Shown here one piece after another: positions 35,852 to 45,097 of a stretch of DNA of 64,000 nt; position 1 is the stretch's first letter; each line of letters begins with the position of its first letter. Made by a program: the position numbers and the translations under genes. Below the pieces are notes generated by a model. The model saw only the letters and a list, made by a program, of their open reading frames with translations. It was not told the origin of the DNA and made no database searches. The stretch covers positions 1,525,578-1,589,577 of the forward strand of contig NZ_VDET01000002.1 of the NCBI RefSeq assembly GCF_006381105.1. Direction: 5' to 3'. The DNA comes from Flavicella sediminum. GTDB taxonomy: Bacteria; Bacteroidota; Bacteroidia; Flavobacteriales; Flavobacteriaceae.

Positions 35852-36823
35852 CTACTTTCTAGTAAGTACTTTTTGAACAGCAGCAACAATAGAAGCATTA
35901 TTTAAACCATATTTTTCCATTAATTGAGCAGGAGTTCCAGATTCACCAAAACTATCGTTTACAGCCACAAATTCTTGAGGAATTGGATTGTTTTTTGCCA
36001 ATACACCAGCAATACTTTCACCTAAACCACCCATGTAGTTATGCTCTTCAGCAGTTACTACACAACCTGTTTTAGCAACAGAAGCCAATACTGCTTCTGC
36101 ATCCAAAGGTTTTATAGTGTGCATATTTAAAACTTCAGCAGAAATTCCTAATTTTTCTAATTGCTCAGAGGCTTGTAATGCTTCCCATACTAAGTGTCCA
36201 GTAGCAACAATGGTTACATCAGCACCTTCTGTTAATTGGATGGCTTTTCCAATAACAAATTTATTTTCGTGTTCTGTATCTGTATGTTTCGGCATGTAAA
36301 TAGGCACAACCGGACGTCCAAAACGCAAGTAAACAGGCCCTTCATGTGCAGCAATAGCAATAGTAGCAGCTTCTGTTTGATTGTAATCGCAGGTATTAAT
36401 AACCGTCATACCCGGTAACATTTTCATCAAACCGATGTCTTCCAATATTTGGTGTGTTGCTCCATCTTCTCCAAGCGTTAAACCTGCATGAGAAGCACAA
36501 ATTTTCACGTTTTTATCAGAATAGGCAACAGATTGACGGATTTGATCATAAACTCTACCTGTAGAAAAGTTAGCGAAAGTTCCTGTAAAAGGAATTTTAC
36601 CACCAATGGTTAATCCAGCAGCAATACCGATCATGTTCGCTTCGGCAATTCCAATTTGAAAAAATCTTTCAGGATTTTCTTCAATAAATTTGTCCATTTT
36701 TAAAGATCCAATCAAATCTGCACAAAGTGCAACTACATTTGGGTTAGTTCTTCCTAATTCCGCCAAGCCAGCTCCAAATCCAGAACGGGTATCTTTTGAT
36801 TCGGTGTATGTATATTTTTTCAT
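35852..36823 (-). CDS. transketolase, C-terminal subunit
   Basis: A 323-residue protein with the pyrimidine-binding domain (TRSGFGAGLAELGRTNPNVVALCADL ... FFQIGIAEANMIGIAAGL, where the Glu activates thiamine diphosphate) and the C-terminal transketolase domain (DVTIVATGHLVWEAL). It forms the second half of a split transketolase, with the N-terminal half encoded just upstream nine bases away. The enzyme moves two-carbon units between pentose and other sugar phosphates, the step needed after xylulose 5-phosphate is made by XylA and XylB of the same operon. Confidence 0.93.
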   Translation of the reverse strand: MKKYTYTESKDTRSGFGAGLAELGRTNPNVVALCADLIGSLKMDKFIEENPERFFQIGIAEANMIGIAAGLTIGGKIPFTGTFANFSTGRVYDQIRQSVAYSDKNVKICASHAGLTLGEDGATHQILEDIGLMKMLPGMTVINTCDYNQTEAATIAIAAHEGPVYLRFGRPVVPIYMPKHTDTEHENKFVIGKAIQLTEGADVTIVATGHLVWEALQASEQLEKLGISAEVLNMHTIKPLDAEAVLASVAKTGCVVTAEEHNYMGGLGESIAGVLAKNNPIPQEFVAVNDSFGESGTPAQLMEKYGLNNASIVAAVQKVLTRK

Positions 36824-36832
36824 TTCGTAGAT

Positions 36833-37678
36833 TTAATAGTCGCCTAAAGTTTCAGGATTTTGAGAAAGTCCAATAGCCAATTGCTCATCATTCGGAGCTT
36901 TTCCATGCCAAGCATGTGTATGCATCATAAAATCGACACCGTTACCCATTACAGTATGCAATAAAATACAAACAGGTTTTCCTTTACCTGTTCTAGATTT
37001 TGCTTCTTTTAAACCGTTAATAACAGCTTCTATGTCATTTCCTTTTTTAACATGTAAAACATCCCATCCAAAGGCGGTAAATTTGGCAGCTAAATCACCC
37101 ATATTTAAAACATGGTCTGTAGAACCGTCAATTTGCTGACCGTTAAAATCTACGGTAGCAATTAAATTGTCCACTTTTTTAGCAGAAGCATACATAATGG
37201 CTTCCCAGTTCTGACCCTCTTGCAATTCGCCATCACCATGTAAGGTGTATACTAATTTGTCATCACCATTTAATTTTTTAGCTTGAGCAGCTCCCAATGC
37301 ATTTGATAATCCTTGTCCTAAAGATCCAGAAGCAATTCGCACACCAGGCAAACCTTCATGCGTAGTAGGATGCCCTTGCAAACGAGAATTTAACAATCTA
37401 AAAGTTGCTAGTTCTGCCACAGGAAAATAACCTCTATGTGCTAACACGCTGTAAAATACAGGAGAAATATGACCGTTAGACAAAAAGAATACATCTTCAT
37501 GTAGGCCATCCATATCAAATTCACCTTCTTTTAATTCTAGCACTTCGTTGTACAAAGCCACTAAAAATTCTGTACATCCTAAAGAGCCACCTGGGTGACC
37601 AGAATTTACTTTGTGTACCATTCTCAAAATATCTCTACGAGTTTGAGAAACGATAGCGTTTAATTTTGCAACTTCCAT
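36833..37678 (-). CDS. transketolase, N-terminal subunit
   Basis: A 281-residue thiamine-diphosphate-binding half: HKVNSGHPGGSLGCTEFLVALY, LGQGLSNALGAAQAKK, and the cofactor motif GDGELQEGQNWEA ... NGQQID (GDG...N). It pairs with the C-terminal subunit encoded next. Split transketolases are usual in archaea and in some bacterial sugar operons, in contrast to the single-chain housekeeping form. It starts one base before the transaldolase stop region, so the three genes are tightly packed. Confidence 0.93.
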   Translation of the reverse strand: MEVAKLNAIVSQTRRDILRMVHKVNSGHPGGSLGCTEFLVALYNEVLELKEGEFDMDGLHEDVFFLSNGHISPVFYSVLAHRGYFPVAELATFRLLNSRLQGHPTTHEGLPGVRIASGSLGQGLSNALGAAQAKKLNGDDKLVYTLHGDGELQEGQNWEAIMYASAKKVDNLIATVDFNGQQIDGSTDHVLNMGDLAAKFTAFGWDVLHVKKGNDIEAVINGLKEAKSRTGKGKPVCILLHTVMGNGVDFMMHTHAWHGKAPNDEQLAIGLSQNPETLGDY

Positions 37679-37679
37679 A

Positions 37680-38333
37680 TTAGTTTCCTTTTGCGTAATC
37701 TTTTAAAAATTGCGCCAAACCGCTATCTGTTAAAGGGTGTTTTAGCAAACCTGTAATAGAAGATAAAGGGCCTGTCATGACATCAGAACCAATTTTAGCA
37801 CAGTTAATTACGTGCATTGTGTTACGTACAGATGCAGATAAGATTTGTGTTTTGTAATCGTAATTGTCATATACCTGTCTAATTTCTTTGATCAAGTGCA
37901 AACCATCAGTTGAAATATCATCCAAACGCCCTAAGAAAGGAGAAACGTAAGTGGCACCAGCTTTGGCTGCCAAAAGTGCTTGTCCTACTGAAAACACCAA
38001 TGTTACATTGGTTTTAATTCCTTTGTCAGAAAAATATTTACATGCTTTTACACCTGCAGCAATCATAGGTAATTTTACCACAATTTGTGGATTTAAAGCC
38101 GCTAATTCTTCACCTTGCTGAATCATTCCTTCATAATCAGTTGCAATAACTTCCGCAGATACATCTCCCTCTACAGCTTCACAAATGTCGCGGTAATGTT
38201 GTAAAATATTTTCTGCTCCAGTAATTCCTTCTTTAGCCATTAATGATGGGTTTGTTGTCACACCATCTAAAACCCCTAAATCTTGTGCTTCCTTAATTTG
38301 TTCAAGGTTTGCTGTATCTATAAAAAATTTCAT
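37680..38333 (-). CDS. transaldolase (TalC/Fsa-type)
   Basis: A 217-residue TIM-barrel aldolase of the small transaldolase/fructose-6-phosphate aldolase class. Motifs: FFIDTANLEQIKEAQDLGVLDGVTTNPSL, the Schiff-base lysine in IVVKLPMIAAG, and YVSPFLGRLDDISTDG. It transfers a dihydroxyacetone unit in the non-oxidative pentose phosphate pathway, working with the split transketolase encoded next to it. Choosing between transaldolase and fructose-6-phosphate aldolase activity needs assays, but the operon context favours transaldolase. Confidence 0.93.
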   Translation of the reverse strand: MKFFIDTANLEQIKEAQDLGVLDGVTTNPSLMAKEGITGAENILQHYRDICEAVEGDVSAEVIATDYEGMIQQGEELAALNPQIVVKLPMIAAGVKACKYFSDKGIKTNVTLVFSVGQALLAAKAGATYVSPFLGRLDDISTDGLHLIKEIRQVYDNYDYKTQILSASVRNTMHVINCAKIGSDVMTGPLSSITGLLKHPLTDSGLAQFLKDYAKGN

Positions 38334-38350
38334 TGTATTCTATGTTTATT

Positions 38351-38381
38351 ATTAAAGGGGCATTTTATTTACAGTGCCCCA
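38351..38381 (-). terminator. intra-operon hairpin between the sugar symporter and transaldolase genes
   Basis: GGGGCA / TGCCCC stem (38375-38380 with 38357-38362) followed on the minus strand by a weak CTTTAATAAT tract. It is a partial terminator or transcript-stabilising hairpin. Confidence 0.45.
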
Positions 38382-38389
38382 TATTTGAT

Positions 38390-39811
38390 TTATTTTTTGT
38401 CCCAAAGACCTTCCATTTCTTCCAAAGTTTTTCCTTTGGTTTCAGGAACGTATTTCATGATAAATAAGGTAGCTAGTACACTCATAATTCCATACACCCA
38501 ATAAGCAAAACCATGGTTGAATTTTTCCGTTAAGAAAGAATTGTCGTTCATCATAGGGAAAGTTAGCGATACCAAATAGTTCGAAATCCACTGTGCTGCT
38601 ACGGCAACGGCTAAAGCTCTTCCTCTAATTTTATTTGGGAAAATTTCTGCTAGCAATACCCAAGCCACAGGTCCCCAGCTCATTGCGAAACTGGCTACAT
38701 ACAACATCATACAGAACAAGGCCAAATAGCCGGTAGCACCTGCAAAGAAAACAAAACCTAGGGCAATCATGGCAACAGCCATACCTAAGGCTCCAATAAT
38801 CATCAAAGGTTTTCTTCCGTATTTGTCAACGGTTTTAACGGCAATAATGGTGAATAGGAAATTTACAACACCCACAATAATGGTCATTAATAAAGCACTA
38901 TCGGTTCCAGAAGAAATGGTTTTAAAAATTTCTGGAGCATAATACAGAACCACGTTGATTCCTACAAATTGTTGGAAAACGGAGATTAGTACCCCTATAA
39001 TTATAACCAACCAGCCAAATGAAAGAATATGTCCAGATGATTTTTCATTCATCGATGCAGTTATTTCTCCAAGAATTTTATTTCCTTCTTCTTCCCCATT
39101 TACTTTGATCAAAACTAGTAAAGCCTCTTCGGGTTTGTTTTGTAGCATTAAAGATCTTGGTGTATCGGGAACAAAAAATAACAATCCTAAAAATAAGCCA
39201 GCAGGAATTACTTCAGAAGCAAACATCCATCTCCAACCAACGGCATTTAACCATTCGTCAGATCCACCAGTTTTAGAAATAAAGTAGTTGACAAAATACA
39301 CCACCATAAATCCACCAACAATGGCTAACTGATTAAATGAAACCAGTTTTCCTCTGCTTTTTGCAGGGGCAATTTCTGCGATGTACAAAGGCGAAAGCAT
39401 AGACGCCAATCCAACACCAACCCCACCAATAATTCTATAAATGATAAAAACAGTAGATAAAGTATGGTCACCTTCTCCAATAGGAGAGAAAAACATTTCT
39501 GGCATTGCAGAACCCAAGGCAGATATTAAAAACAAAACAGCAGCGAGAATCAAGCCTTTTTTTCGACCTAATTTTTTACTGATAACTCCTCCAAAAATAC
39601 CTCCGATAATACAACCGATTAAGGCACTTGAAACTAAAAATCCTTTAAAAGCACTTGCAGCAGTTTCACTTAGTCCTTTTGGCATTACAAAAAAGCTATC
39701 TAATGAACCTACGGTTCCAGAAATAACCCCTGTGTCATATCCAAATAAAAGTCCACCCAAAGTGGCAACTAGCGTTAGTTTTAATAAGTAGCTAGAGTTT
39801 GATTTTTCCAT
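38390..39811 (-). CDS. xylE: sugar:proton symporter, XylE-like (sugar porter family MFS)
   Basis: A 473-residue twelve-helix transporter. Sugar-porter signatures are clear: GGLLFGYDTGVISG in helix 1, KKLGRKKGL between helices 2 and 3, RIIGGVGVGLASMLSPLYIAEIAP, PDTPR after helix 6, DKYGRKP between helices 8 and 9, and the terminal VPETKGKTLEEME. Start 39811 (MEKSNSSYLL) is preferred to a longer reading. Its place between xylA and the pentose-phosphate genes indicates D-xylose as substrate. Hairpins flank the gene on both sides, which may set its expression separately from xylA. Confidence 0.9.
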   Translation of the reverse strand: MEKSNSSYLLKLTLVATLGGLLFGYDTGVISGTVGSLDSFFVMPKGLSETAASAFKGFLVSSALIGCIIGGIFGGVISKKLGRKKGLILAAVLFLISALGSAMPEMFFSPIGEGDHTLSTVFIIYRIIGGVGVGLASMLSPLYIAEIAPAKSRGKLVSFNQLAIVGGFMVVYFVNYFISKTGGSDEWLNAVGWRWMFASEVIPAGLFLGLLFFVPDTPRSLMLQNKPEEALLVLIKVNGEEEGNKILGEITASMNEKSSGHILSFGWLVIIIGVLISVFQQFVGINVVLYYAPEIFKTISSGTDSALLMTIIVGVVNFLFTIIAVKTVDKYGRKPLMIIGALGMAVAMIALGFVFFAGATGYLALFCMMLYVASFAMSWGPVAWVLLAEIFPNKIRGRALAVAVAAQWISNYLVSLTFPMMNDNSFLTEKFNHGFAYWVYGIMSVLATLFIMKYVPETKGKTLEEMEGLWDKK

Positions 39812-39845
39812 GTGATTGTTGTTTAGGTTTATGGGTTTGTAAAAA

Positions 39846-39882
39846 TTAAAAAATAGGATGCCAACAATATGTGGCATCCTAT
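39846..39882 (-). terminator. strong intra-operon hairpin between xylA and the symporter gene
   Basis: An 11-bp perfect stem (minus strand ATAGGATGCCA ... TGGCATCCTAT, 39882 to 39853) with an 8-base loop, followed by TTTTTTAATTTTT. It looks like a rho-independent terminator or attenuator. I see no perfect TAnnTTTG promoter between it and the symporter start. Confidence 0.75.
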
Positions 39883-39890
39883 CTTAAAAA

Positions 39891-41222
39891 TTATATATGT
39901 TGGTTGATGATATTCTCAAACAATTCTTGTTTACCACTAATACTTGGTAACTCTCCATTGTCTTTTGCGATGGTGTATAAATCTTCAAAAGATAATTTAC
40001 CTTCTTCAAATTCTTTTCCTTTACCGCTATCAAATGAGCTGTATCTTTTTTCTCTTAAAGAAGTATAGTCAGATTCTCTCATGATTTTGTCCGCTACCAA
40101 TAAACCTCTTGCAAAAGTATCTGCACCACCAATATGTGCTAAAAAGGCATCTTCCAAATCTGTAGAGTTTCTTCTGATTTTTGCATCAAAGTTGACACCT
40201 CCACCTTGCAATCCTCCAGCTTGTAAAAAAACTAACATCGCTTCCGCTGTTTCTTGAATATTGTTTGGGAATTGATCGGTATCCCATCCGTTTTGGTAAT
40301 CTCCACGGTTGGCATCCACACTACCTAACATTCCTGCTTGTGCAGCAACATCCATTTCATGTTGCATGGTATGACTAGCTAAAGTTGCGTGATTTACTTC
40401 TAAGTTGATTTTAAAATCGTCTTGTAAGTTGTGTTTGTTTAAGAAACCAATTACGGTAGAAGCATCAAAATCATATTGGTGTTTTGTAGGTTCCATTGGT
40501 TTAGGCTCAATAAAGAAATTTCCTTTAAATCCTTTTCCTCTTGCGTAATCTTTTGCCAATCCTAAAAACTGTCCCATATGGTCTAACTCACGTCCCATAT
40601 CTGTATTTAATAAAGACATATAACCTTCTCTACCTCCCCAAAAAACGTAGTTTTCACCACCTAATTCCATAGTAGCATCCAAAGCCAATTTAATTTGAGC
40701 ACCTGCTCTGGCAACCACATCAAAATTTGGGTTTGTAGAAGCACCGTTCATGTATCTTGGGTTAGAAAAACAGTTAGCAGTTCCCCATAATAATTTCACT
40801 CCAGAAGCAGCTTGTTTTTCTTTTAAATAGGCAACAATTTCTTTTAAACGAGCTTCAGACTCTTCAAAAGTTGCTCCTTCTTGAATCAAATCAAAATCGT
40901 GGAAACAGTAGTAGTCAAATCCCATTTTGGTAATAAATTCAAAAGCAGCATCGGCTTTGTCTTTTGCCGCTTGAATTGGGTCTGCATTTTGATCCCATTC
41001 AAAGTTTTGTGTTCCAGGTCCAAAAGGATCCGATCCTTGTCCGCAGAATGTATGCCAGTAAGCAATAGAAAACTTGAAATGCTCTCTCATTGTTTTTCCT
41101 GCAACAACCTGATCTGGATTGTAATATTTATACGCTAAAGGGTTTTTTGAATCTTTTCCTTCAAATTTAATTTCTCCAATTCCTTTGAAATACTCTTTAT
41201 TTCCAATCGTTAATTTTGACAT
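39891..41222 (-). CDS. xylA: xylose isomerase
   Basis: Metal-dependent TIM-barrel enzyme converting D-xylose to D-xylulose. Present are the catalytic His region FCFHDFDLI type segment (YYCFHDFDLIQEG), WGGREGY, FIEPKPMEPTKHQYDFD with the metal-binding Glu and conserved Lys-Pro, EVNHATLA, and GSVDANRGDYQNGWDTDQFP carrying metal-binding Asp residues. At 443 residues it is a class II enzyme. It follows xylB by 21 bases in the same transcript and is followed by a strong hairpin. Confidence 0.98.
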   Translation of the reverse strand: MSKLTIGNKEYFKGIGEIKFEGKDSKNPLAYKYYNPDQVVAGKTMREHFKFSIAYWHTFCGQGSDPFGPGTQNFEWDQNADPIQAAKDKADAAFEFITKMGFDYYCFHDFDLIQEGATFEESEARLKEIVAYLKEKQAASGVKLLWGTANCFSNPRYMNGASTNPNFDVVARAGAQIKLALDATMELGGENYVFWGGREGYMSLLNTDMGRELDHMGQFLGLAKDYARGKGFKGNFFIEPKPMEPTKHQYDFDASTVIGFLNKHNLQDDFKINLEVNHATLASHTMQHEMDVAAQAGMLGSVDANRGDYQNGWDTDQFPNNIQETAEAMLVFLQAGGLQGGGVNFDAKIRRNSTDLEDAFLAHIGGADTFARGLLVADKIMRESDYTSLREKRYSSFDSGKGKEFEEGKLSFEDLYTIAKDNGELPSISGKQELFENIINQHI

Positions 41223-41243
41223 ATTTTATGAATTTAATTTTGA

Positions 41244-42728
41244 TTATTTGTTTGTAAGTAAAATTTCTAGTTCTTTTTTCCATTTGTTGTAGGCAACCAA
41301 ATAAGGCTCTTTGTTGTTCAAAGGCATATAGGTCATAACGTGGTCGTTTTGTGTGATGTTGTCACCAAACTTTTTAAAGTCGCCATCAGTTAACCCCGCT
41401 GCTCTAGCCGCACCTACAGAACCTGTGGTGTTGTAAATTTCAATTTCGTGGCCAATTAATGTCGCTACGGTATTCGAAAATATTTCAGATCGGAAAAGAT
41501 TGTCGTTTCCAGCTCTAATTACATTGATCACCGCATTGTCGTTTTTCAAAATATCCATTCCGTATACAAAAGAAAAGGCTATTCCTTCTAAAGCGGCACG
41601 GTACATATGTCCGTCTGTATGTTTGTTGAAGTTTAAATTGCAGTATTGTGAGCCTACATTTTTGTTGTTTAAAATTCTTTCAGCCCCATTTCCAAAAGGA
41701 ATGACAACCAAGCCGTCAGAACCAACAGGAACTTCACTGGCTTTTATATTCATTTCTTCGTAGGAGTTTGCGGCCAAATTGTCTTTCATCCAGCGGTATT
41801 GAATTCCAGAACCGTTGATGCACATTAGTTTTCCTAAAATTGGATTTTCTTTGCTGTAATTAACATGTGCAAAATTATTTATTCGTGAAGATTCTTTGGA
41901 TTTCAAAGAATTGGTCACGGCATAAATAACACCAGAAGTTCCACCTGTAGCTGCGACTTCTCCATGGTTAAAAACATTTAAAGAAAGCGCATTGTTAGGT
42001 TGGTCACCCGCTCTATAATTTACAGAAATCCCTATAGGCAATCCTGTTTCAGAAGCTCCTTTTTCGTTTACTGTTCCTTGATTTGTGAAATTTTCAACAA
42101 TATCAGGAGTCAAGGCTGGGTCAATTCCATAATGTTCTAGTAAGAAACTGGCCAAAGTATCGTTTTCATAATCCCATAAAATACCTTCAGACAAGCCATT
42201 TTTAGTAGTGTTAAACGTACCTGTAAGTTTGTAGGCGATAAAATCACCTGGTAGCATGTATTTGTGAATTTGTGCGTAAATCTCAGGCTCATTGTCTCGA
42301 ACCCATTTTAATTTGGAAGCGGTAAAGTTTCCAGGAGAGTTTAATAATTTGGAAGCGCAAACATCATTTCCGATTTCATCAAAAGCTTTGTTTCCTATTT
42401 CTACAGCACGACTGTCGCACCAAATAATTGAATTTCGTAAAGGTTCTCCTTGCTTGTCAACCACCACCAAACCATGCATTTGATACGAAATACCAATCCC
42501 TTTAATTTTTGAGGCATCTATATTCGATTCTTTGATAGCTCTTTTGGTAGCCGTACAAACATATTTCCACCAGGTATTCGGATCTTGTTCTGCCCACTCG
42601 GCTTGAGAAGCAATAATTTCCATTTCATTTTCCGGTTCATGCAAAGCGGCAAGTTTTTCGCCAGTTTCTGCATTTACAATAGCTACTTTCACTGAAGAGC
42701 TTCCTAAATCGTATCCTATATAGTACAA
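41244..42728 (-). CDS. xylB: xylulokinase
   Basis: FGGY-family sugar kinase phosphorylating D-xylulose to xylulose 5-phosphate. The N-terminal phosphate loop [13 protein letters not shown], the Asp in SIIWCDSRA, and the C-terminal [33 protein letters not shown] segment match the family. At 494 residues it is full length. It is the first gene of the operon xylB-xylA-symporter-tal-tkt, and lies downstream of a promoter overlapped by a perfect palindrome. Confidence 0.96.
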   Translation of the reverse strand: MYYIGYDLGSSSVKVAIVNAETGEKLAALHEPENEMEIIASQAEWAEQDPNTWWKYVCTATKRAIKESNIDASKIKGIGISYQMHGLVVVDKQGEPLRNSIIWCDSRAVEIGNKAFDEIGNDVCASKLLNSPGNFTASKLKWVRDNEPEIYAQIHKYMLPGDFIAYKLTGTFNTTKNGLSEGILWDYENDTLASFLLEHYGIDPALTPDIVENFTNQGTVNEKGASETGLPIGISVNYRAGDQPNNALSLNVFNHGEVAATGGTSGVIYAVTNSLKSKESSRINNFAHVNYSKENPILGKLMCINGSGIQYRWMKDNLAANSYEEMNIKASEVPVGSDGLVVIPFGNGAERILNNKNVGSQYCNLNFNKHTDGHMYRAALEGIAFSFVYGMDILKNDNAVINVIRAGNDNLFRSEIFSNTVATLIGHEIEIYNTTGSVGAARAAGLTDGDFKKFGDNITQNDHVMTYMPLNNKEPYLVAYNKWKKELEILLTNK

Positions 42729-42741
42729 GTGCGTAGAGTTT

Positions 42742-42763
42742 TTTGATTAGTGAATCAAATTTA
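42742..42763 (-). promoter_or_regulatory. xyl operon -7 element overlapped by an operator-like palindrome
   Basis: Minus-strand TAAATTTG (42763 to 42756) is a perfect -7 match. Bases 42742-42759 form the exact inverted repeat TTTGATTAGTGAATCAAA, which covers the TTTG of the -7 element and the predicted transcript start. That is where a repressor would block transcription. Confidence 0.55.
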
Positions 42764-42920
42764 GGGGATACTTTCGTTGCGGCTGTCCTGTGGTGATAAA
42801 TATTCCTTTTTGAAGAAATTTAAGAGGCGCTCAATTTTTTGTGAAAAGCCTGAATTCATTGAGGTTTTCTCAAATGTTTCTTTTACTTAAACCTTTAAGT
42901 AGAATTCTTTTAAATTTTAA

Positions 42921-42928
42921 TATTTTTG
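42921..42928 (+). promoter_or_regulatory. putative -7 element of LacI regulator 2
   Basis: TATTTTTG, perfect TAnnTTTG, only seven bases before the ATG at 42936, suggesting a very short leader. Confidence 0.45.
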
Positions 42929-42935
42929 TGTTCAT

Positions 42936-43985
42936 ATGATTACAATCAAAGAAATTGCTGATTTGGCAAAAGTTTCACCCGGAACGGTAGATAGAGTAGT
43001 GCATAACCGATCTGGAGTATCGGCAAAGACGGCTGAGCGAGTTCGGAAAATTTTAAAAGCACATAATTTTAAAATAAATAATGTGGCTAGTAAATTAGCG
43101 AATCGTAAAAAGTATACTATTGCAAGCTTAATGCCTGAGTTTGATGCGCAGAATTTGTTTTGGAAATCGCCATTTGAAGGGGTGACAAGAGCAAAAGAAG
43201 AAGTGGCGAACTTTGGAGTGACCGTGCAAAGTTATACTTTCAATCAAATGGAACCAGAAACGTATTTAGAATCTTTTGAAGTATTGTTTGCTGAAAAGCC
43301 AGATGCAGTTTTATTGGTGCCAACTTTTAAAGAAGAAACCAAAGTTGTGGTGGCCAAATTGGAAGCTTTTCAAATTCCTTATTTATTTGTGAACAATGAT
43401 GCGGAAGAGTTTGATGCCTTGACTTTTATTGGACAAAATTCATATAAAAGTGGGACTTTGGTAGGAAAGTTGTTGCATGTCAGTTTGCCAACAAAGCCTG
43501 AATTTGTAACCATTCATATCCGTCAGAATATTACCAATTATACAGCTATTTCAAACAGAATAAAAGGCTTTGAAGGTTTTTTTGAAACTCATAAAATTGC
43601 GGCAATCAAGCACAAACTTCATTTTGAAAACTTGAAAAATTTAGAGGAAGTTAGTTTAAAATTGAATACTTTTTTAAAGGGGAACCCAAATGTAAAAGGA
43701 ATTTATGTGCCTTCTAGTCAGCTGTCTATTATTGCTAATTGTATTGATACGGAGCGCTTGCAAAATTTAACACTGATTGGTCATGATACCACAGAAGACA
43801 ATATCAAATGTTTGCAGGAAAATAAAATCACTTTTTTAATATCACAAAAATCTTTTAACCAAGGTTTTGATGCGGTGCATGTAATGACAGATTATTTGTT
43901 TCATAAAATTGAGCCTAAGAAAAAAATATATTCTCCTTTGGAAATCATCACCTTTGAAAATTTTGATTTCGAAAAAGAGAAATAG
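42936..43985 (+). CDS. LacI-family regulator 2, likely controlling the xyl operon
   Basis: A 349-residue regulator: helix-turn-helix ITIKEIADLAKVSPGTVDRVVH, hinge KINNVASKLANRKK, then a periplasmic-binding-protein-like domain (about 60-345: TIASLMPEFDAQNLFWKSPFEGVTRA, DAVLLVPTF, FVTIHIRQNI, LIGHDTTEDNIKCLQENKI). The effector domain resembles the sugar-binding-protein group rather than the classic LacI group. It is divergent from xylB across about 200 bases, the usual arrangement for a local regulator, and may bind the palindrome at 42742-42759; this is inference. Confidence 0.92.
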   Translation: MITIKEIADLAKVSPGTVDRVVHNRSGVSAKTAERVRKILKAHNFKINNVASKLANRKKYTIASLMPEFDAQNLFWKSPFEGVTRAKEEVANFGVTVQSYTFNQMEPETYLESFEVLFAEKPDAVLLVPTFKEETKVVVAKLEAFQIPYLFVNNDAEEFDALTFIGQNSYKSGTLVGKLLHVSLPTKPEFVTIHIRQNITNYTAISNRIKGFEGFFETHKIAAIKHKLHFENLKNLEEVSLKLNTFLKGNPNVKGIYVPSSQLSIIANCIDTERLQNLTLIGHDTTEDNIKCLQENKITFLISQKSFNQGFDAVHVMTDYLFHKIEPKKKIYSPLEIITFENFDFEKEK

Positions 43986-43988
43986 AAT

Positions 43989-45092
43989 TTAAATCTTAAT
44001 GAAAATTCGCTTCTTGTGCATAAAGTATACAATACACCAAAAGAAAAAAATGTGAACAAGAGCAAATAACAAAGAACCATTCATGTTTCCGGCTATAGGT
44101 ACAAATAGTTCCGTGTATAAATATTGGTACCCTGAAACAAGCTCATTTTTAGTATTGTTAAGTTGGACTAAATGAATGATCGTTAACACATAAATGCCCG
44201 AGAATACATAAATAAACAAAGGGTTTGTTCCAAAATGTAGGAAAGGATGTATCCAAAAAGTTATTTTTTTTACATCTATTAACCAAAGTAGTATTGCTAA
44301 AAAAACAAGCGCCAATCCTCCTGTAAATAACACAAAGCTACTTGTCCAAAGTGCTTTGTTTATAGGGAATGTAAAACTCCATATATAACCTACTATTGTT
44401 AAAGTAATTCCGGAAATACATAACGGTCGAACTGCTTTTTTTGTGTTGGATGAGAATTCAATAAGTTGTCCTGTAAAGTACCCTAGCAATAAGGTCCCAA
44501 TAGAAGGTAGTGTTGCTACTAAACCTTCTGGGTCAAAAGGAATTTCAAAACCTTGATACAAATGTTGTTTTCCAAAAAACCACAGGTCTACTTTTTGTGC
44601 AAGGTTGTTTTTCAATTCAAAATAAGGCTTGGGAATTGTGAAGATTAGTAAGAGCCAATAACTTACTAGTAGACCTATGAAAATAAATACGAGCTGTTTC
44701 GGGGTAAACTGTATGCATAGCAAAGCGCCTAAAAAATAGCATAGTCCTATTCGCTGTAAAACACCAAAGATTCGTAAGTGTTCAAAATCAAAATAAGGGA
44801 AGGCGTTTAAAAAAAGTCCAAGTCCAAAAAGGATACTACTTCTTTTTAAAACACTTAAAAAGTTTTGTTTTGTAACACCACTTTTAAATTTTTTAGAAGA
44901 ATACCACAAGGAGACTCCAACAATAAATAGAAAAAAAGGAAAGACCAAATCGGTAGGTGTGCAGCCATGCCATTTGGCATGACGTAAAGGAGCGTAGACA
45001 TAGGTCCAGCTCCCTGGTGTGTTCACTAAAATCATTAAGGCAATAGACATGCCCCTCATAACATCTAAAGCAAGCAGTCTTTTGGTGGCCAT
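43989..45092 (-). CDS. NagX-like acyltransferase-family membrane protein (HGSNAT homologue)
   Basis: A 367-residue membrane protein with about ten helices, related to heparan-alpha-glucosaminide N-acetyltransferase. The N-terminus RLLALDVMRGMSIALMILVNTPGSW and HAKWHGCTPTDLVFPFFLFIVGVSLW are typical of the group (DUF5009/NagX). Homologues recur in bacterial N-acetylglucosamine regulons, where they may handle amino sugars or their transport; the biochemical role in bacteria is not settled. It follows the NagP-like transporter by five bases, in the same operon. Confidence 0.85.
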   Translation of the reverse strand: MATKRLLALDVMRGMSIALMILVNTPGSWTYVYAPLRHAKWHGCTPTDLVFPFFLFIVGVSLWYSSKKFKSGVTKQNFLSVLKRSSILFGLGLFLNAFPYFDFEHLRIFGVLQRIGLCYFLGALLCIQFTPKQLVFIFIGLLVSYWLLLIFTIPKPYFELKNNLAQKVDLWFFGKQHLYQGFEIPFDPEGLVATLPSIGTLLLGYFTGQLIEFSSNTKKAVRPLCISGITLTIVGYIWSFTFPINKALWTSSFVLFTGGLALVFLAILLWLIDVKKITFWIHPFLHFGTNPLFIYVFSGIYVLTIIHLVQLNNTKNELVSGYQYLYTELFVPIAGNMNGSLLFALVHIFFFWCIVYFMHKKRIFIKI

Positions 45093-45097
45093 AGTAT

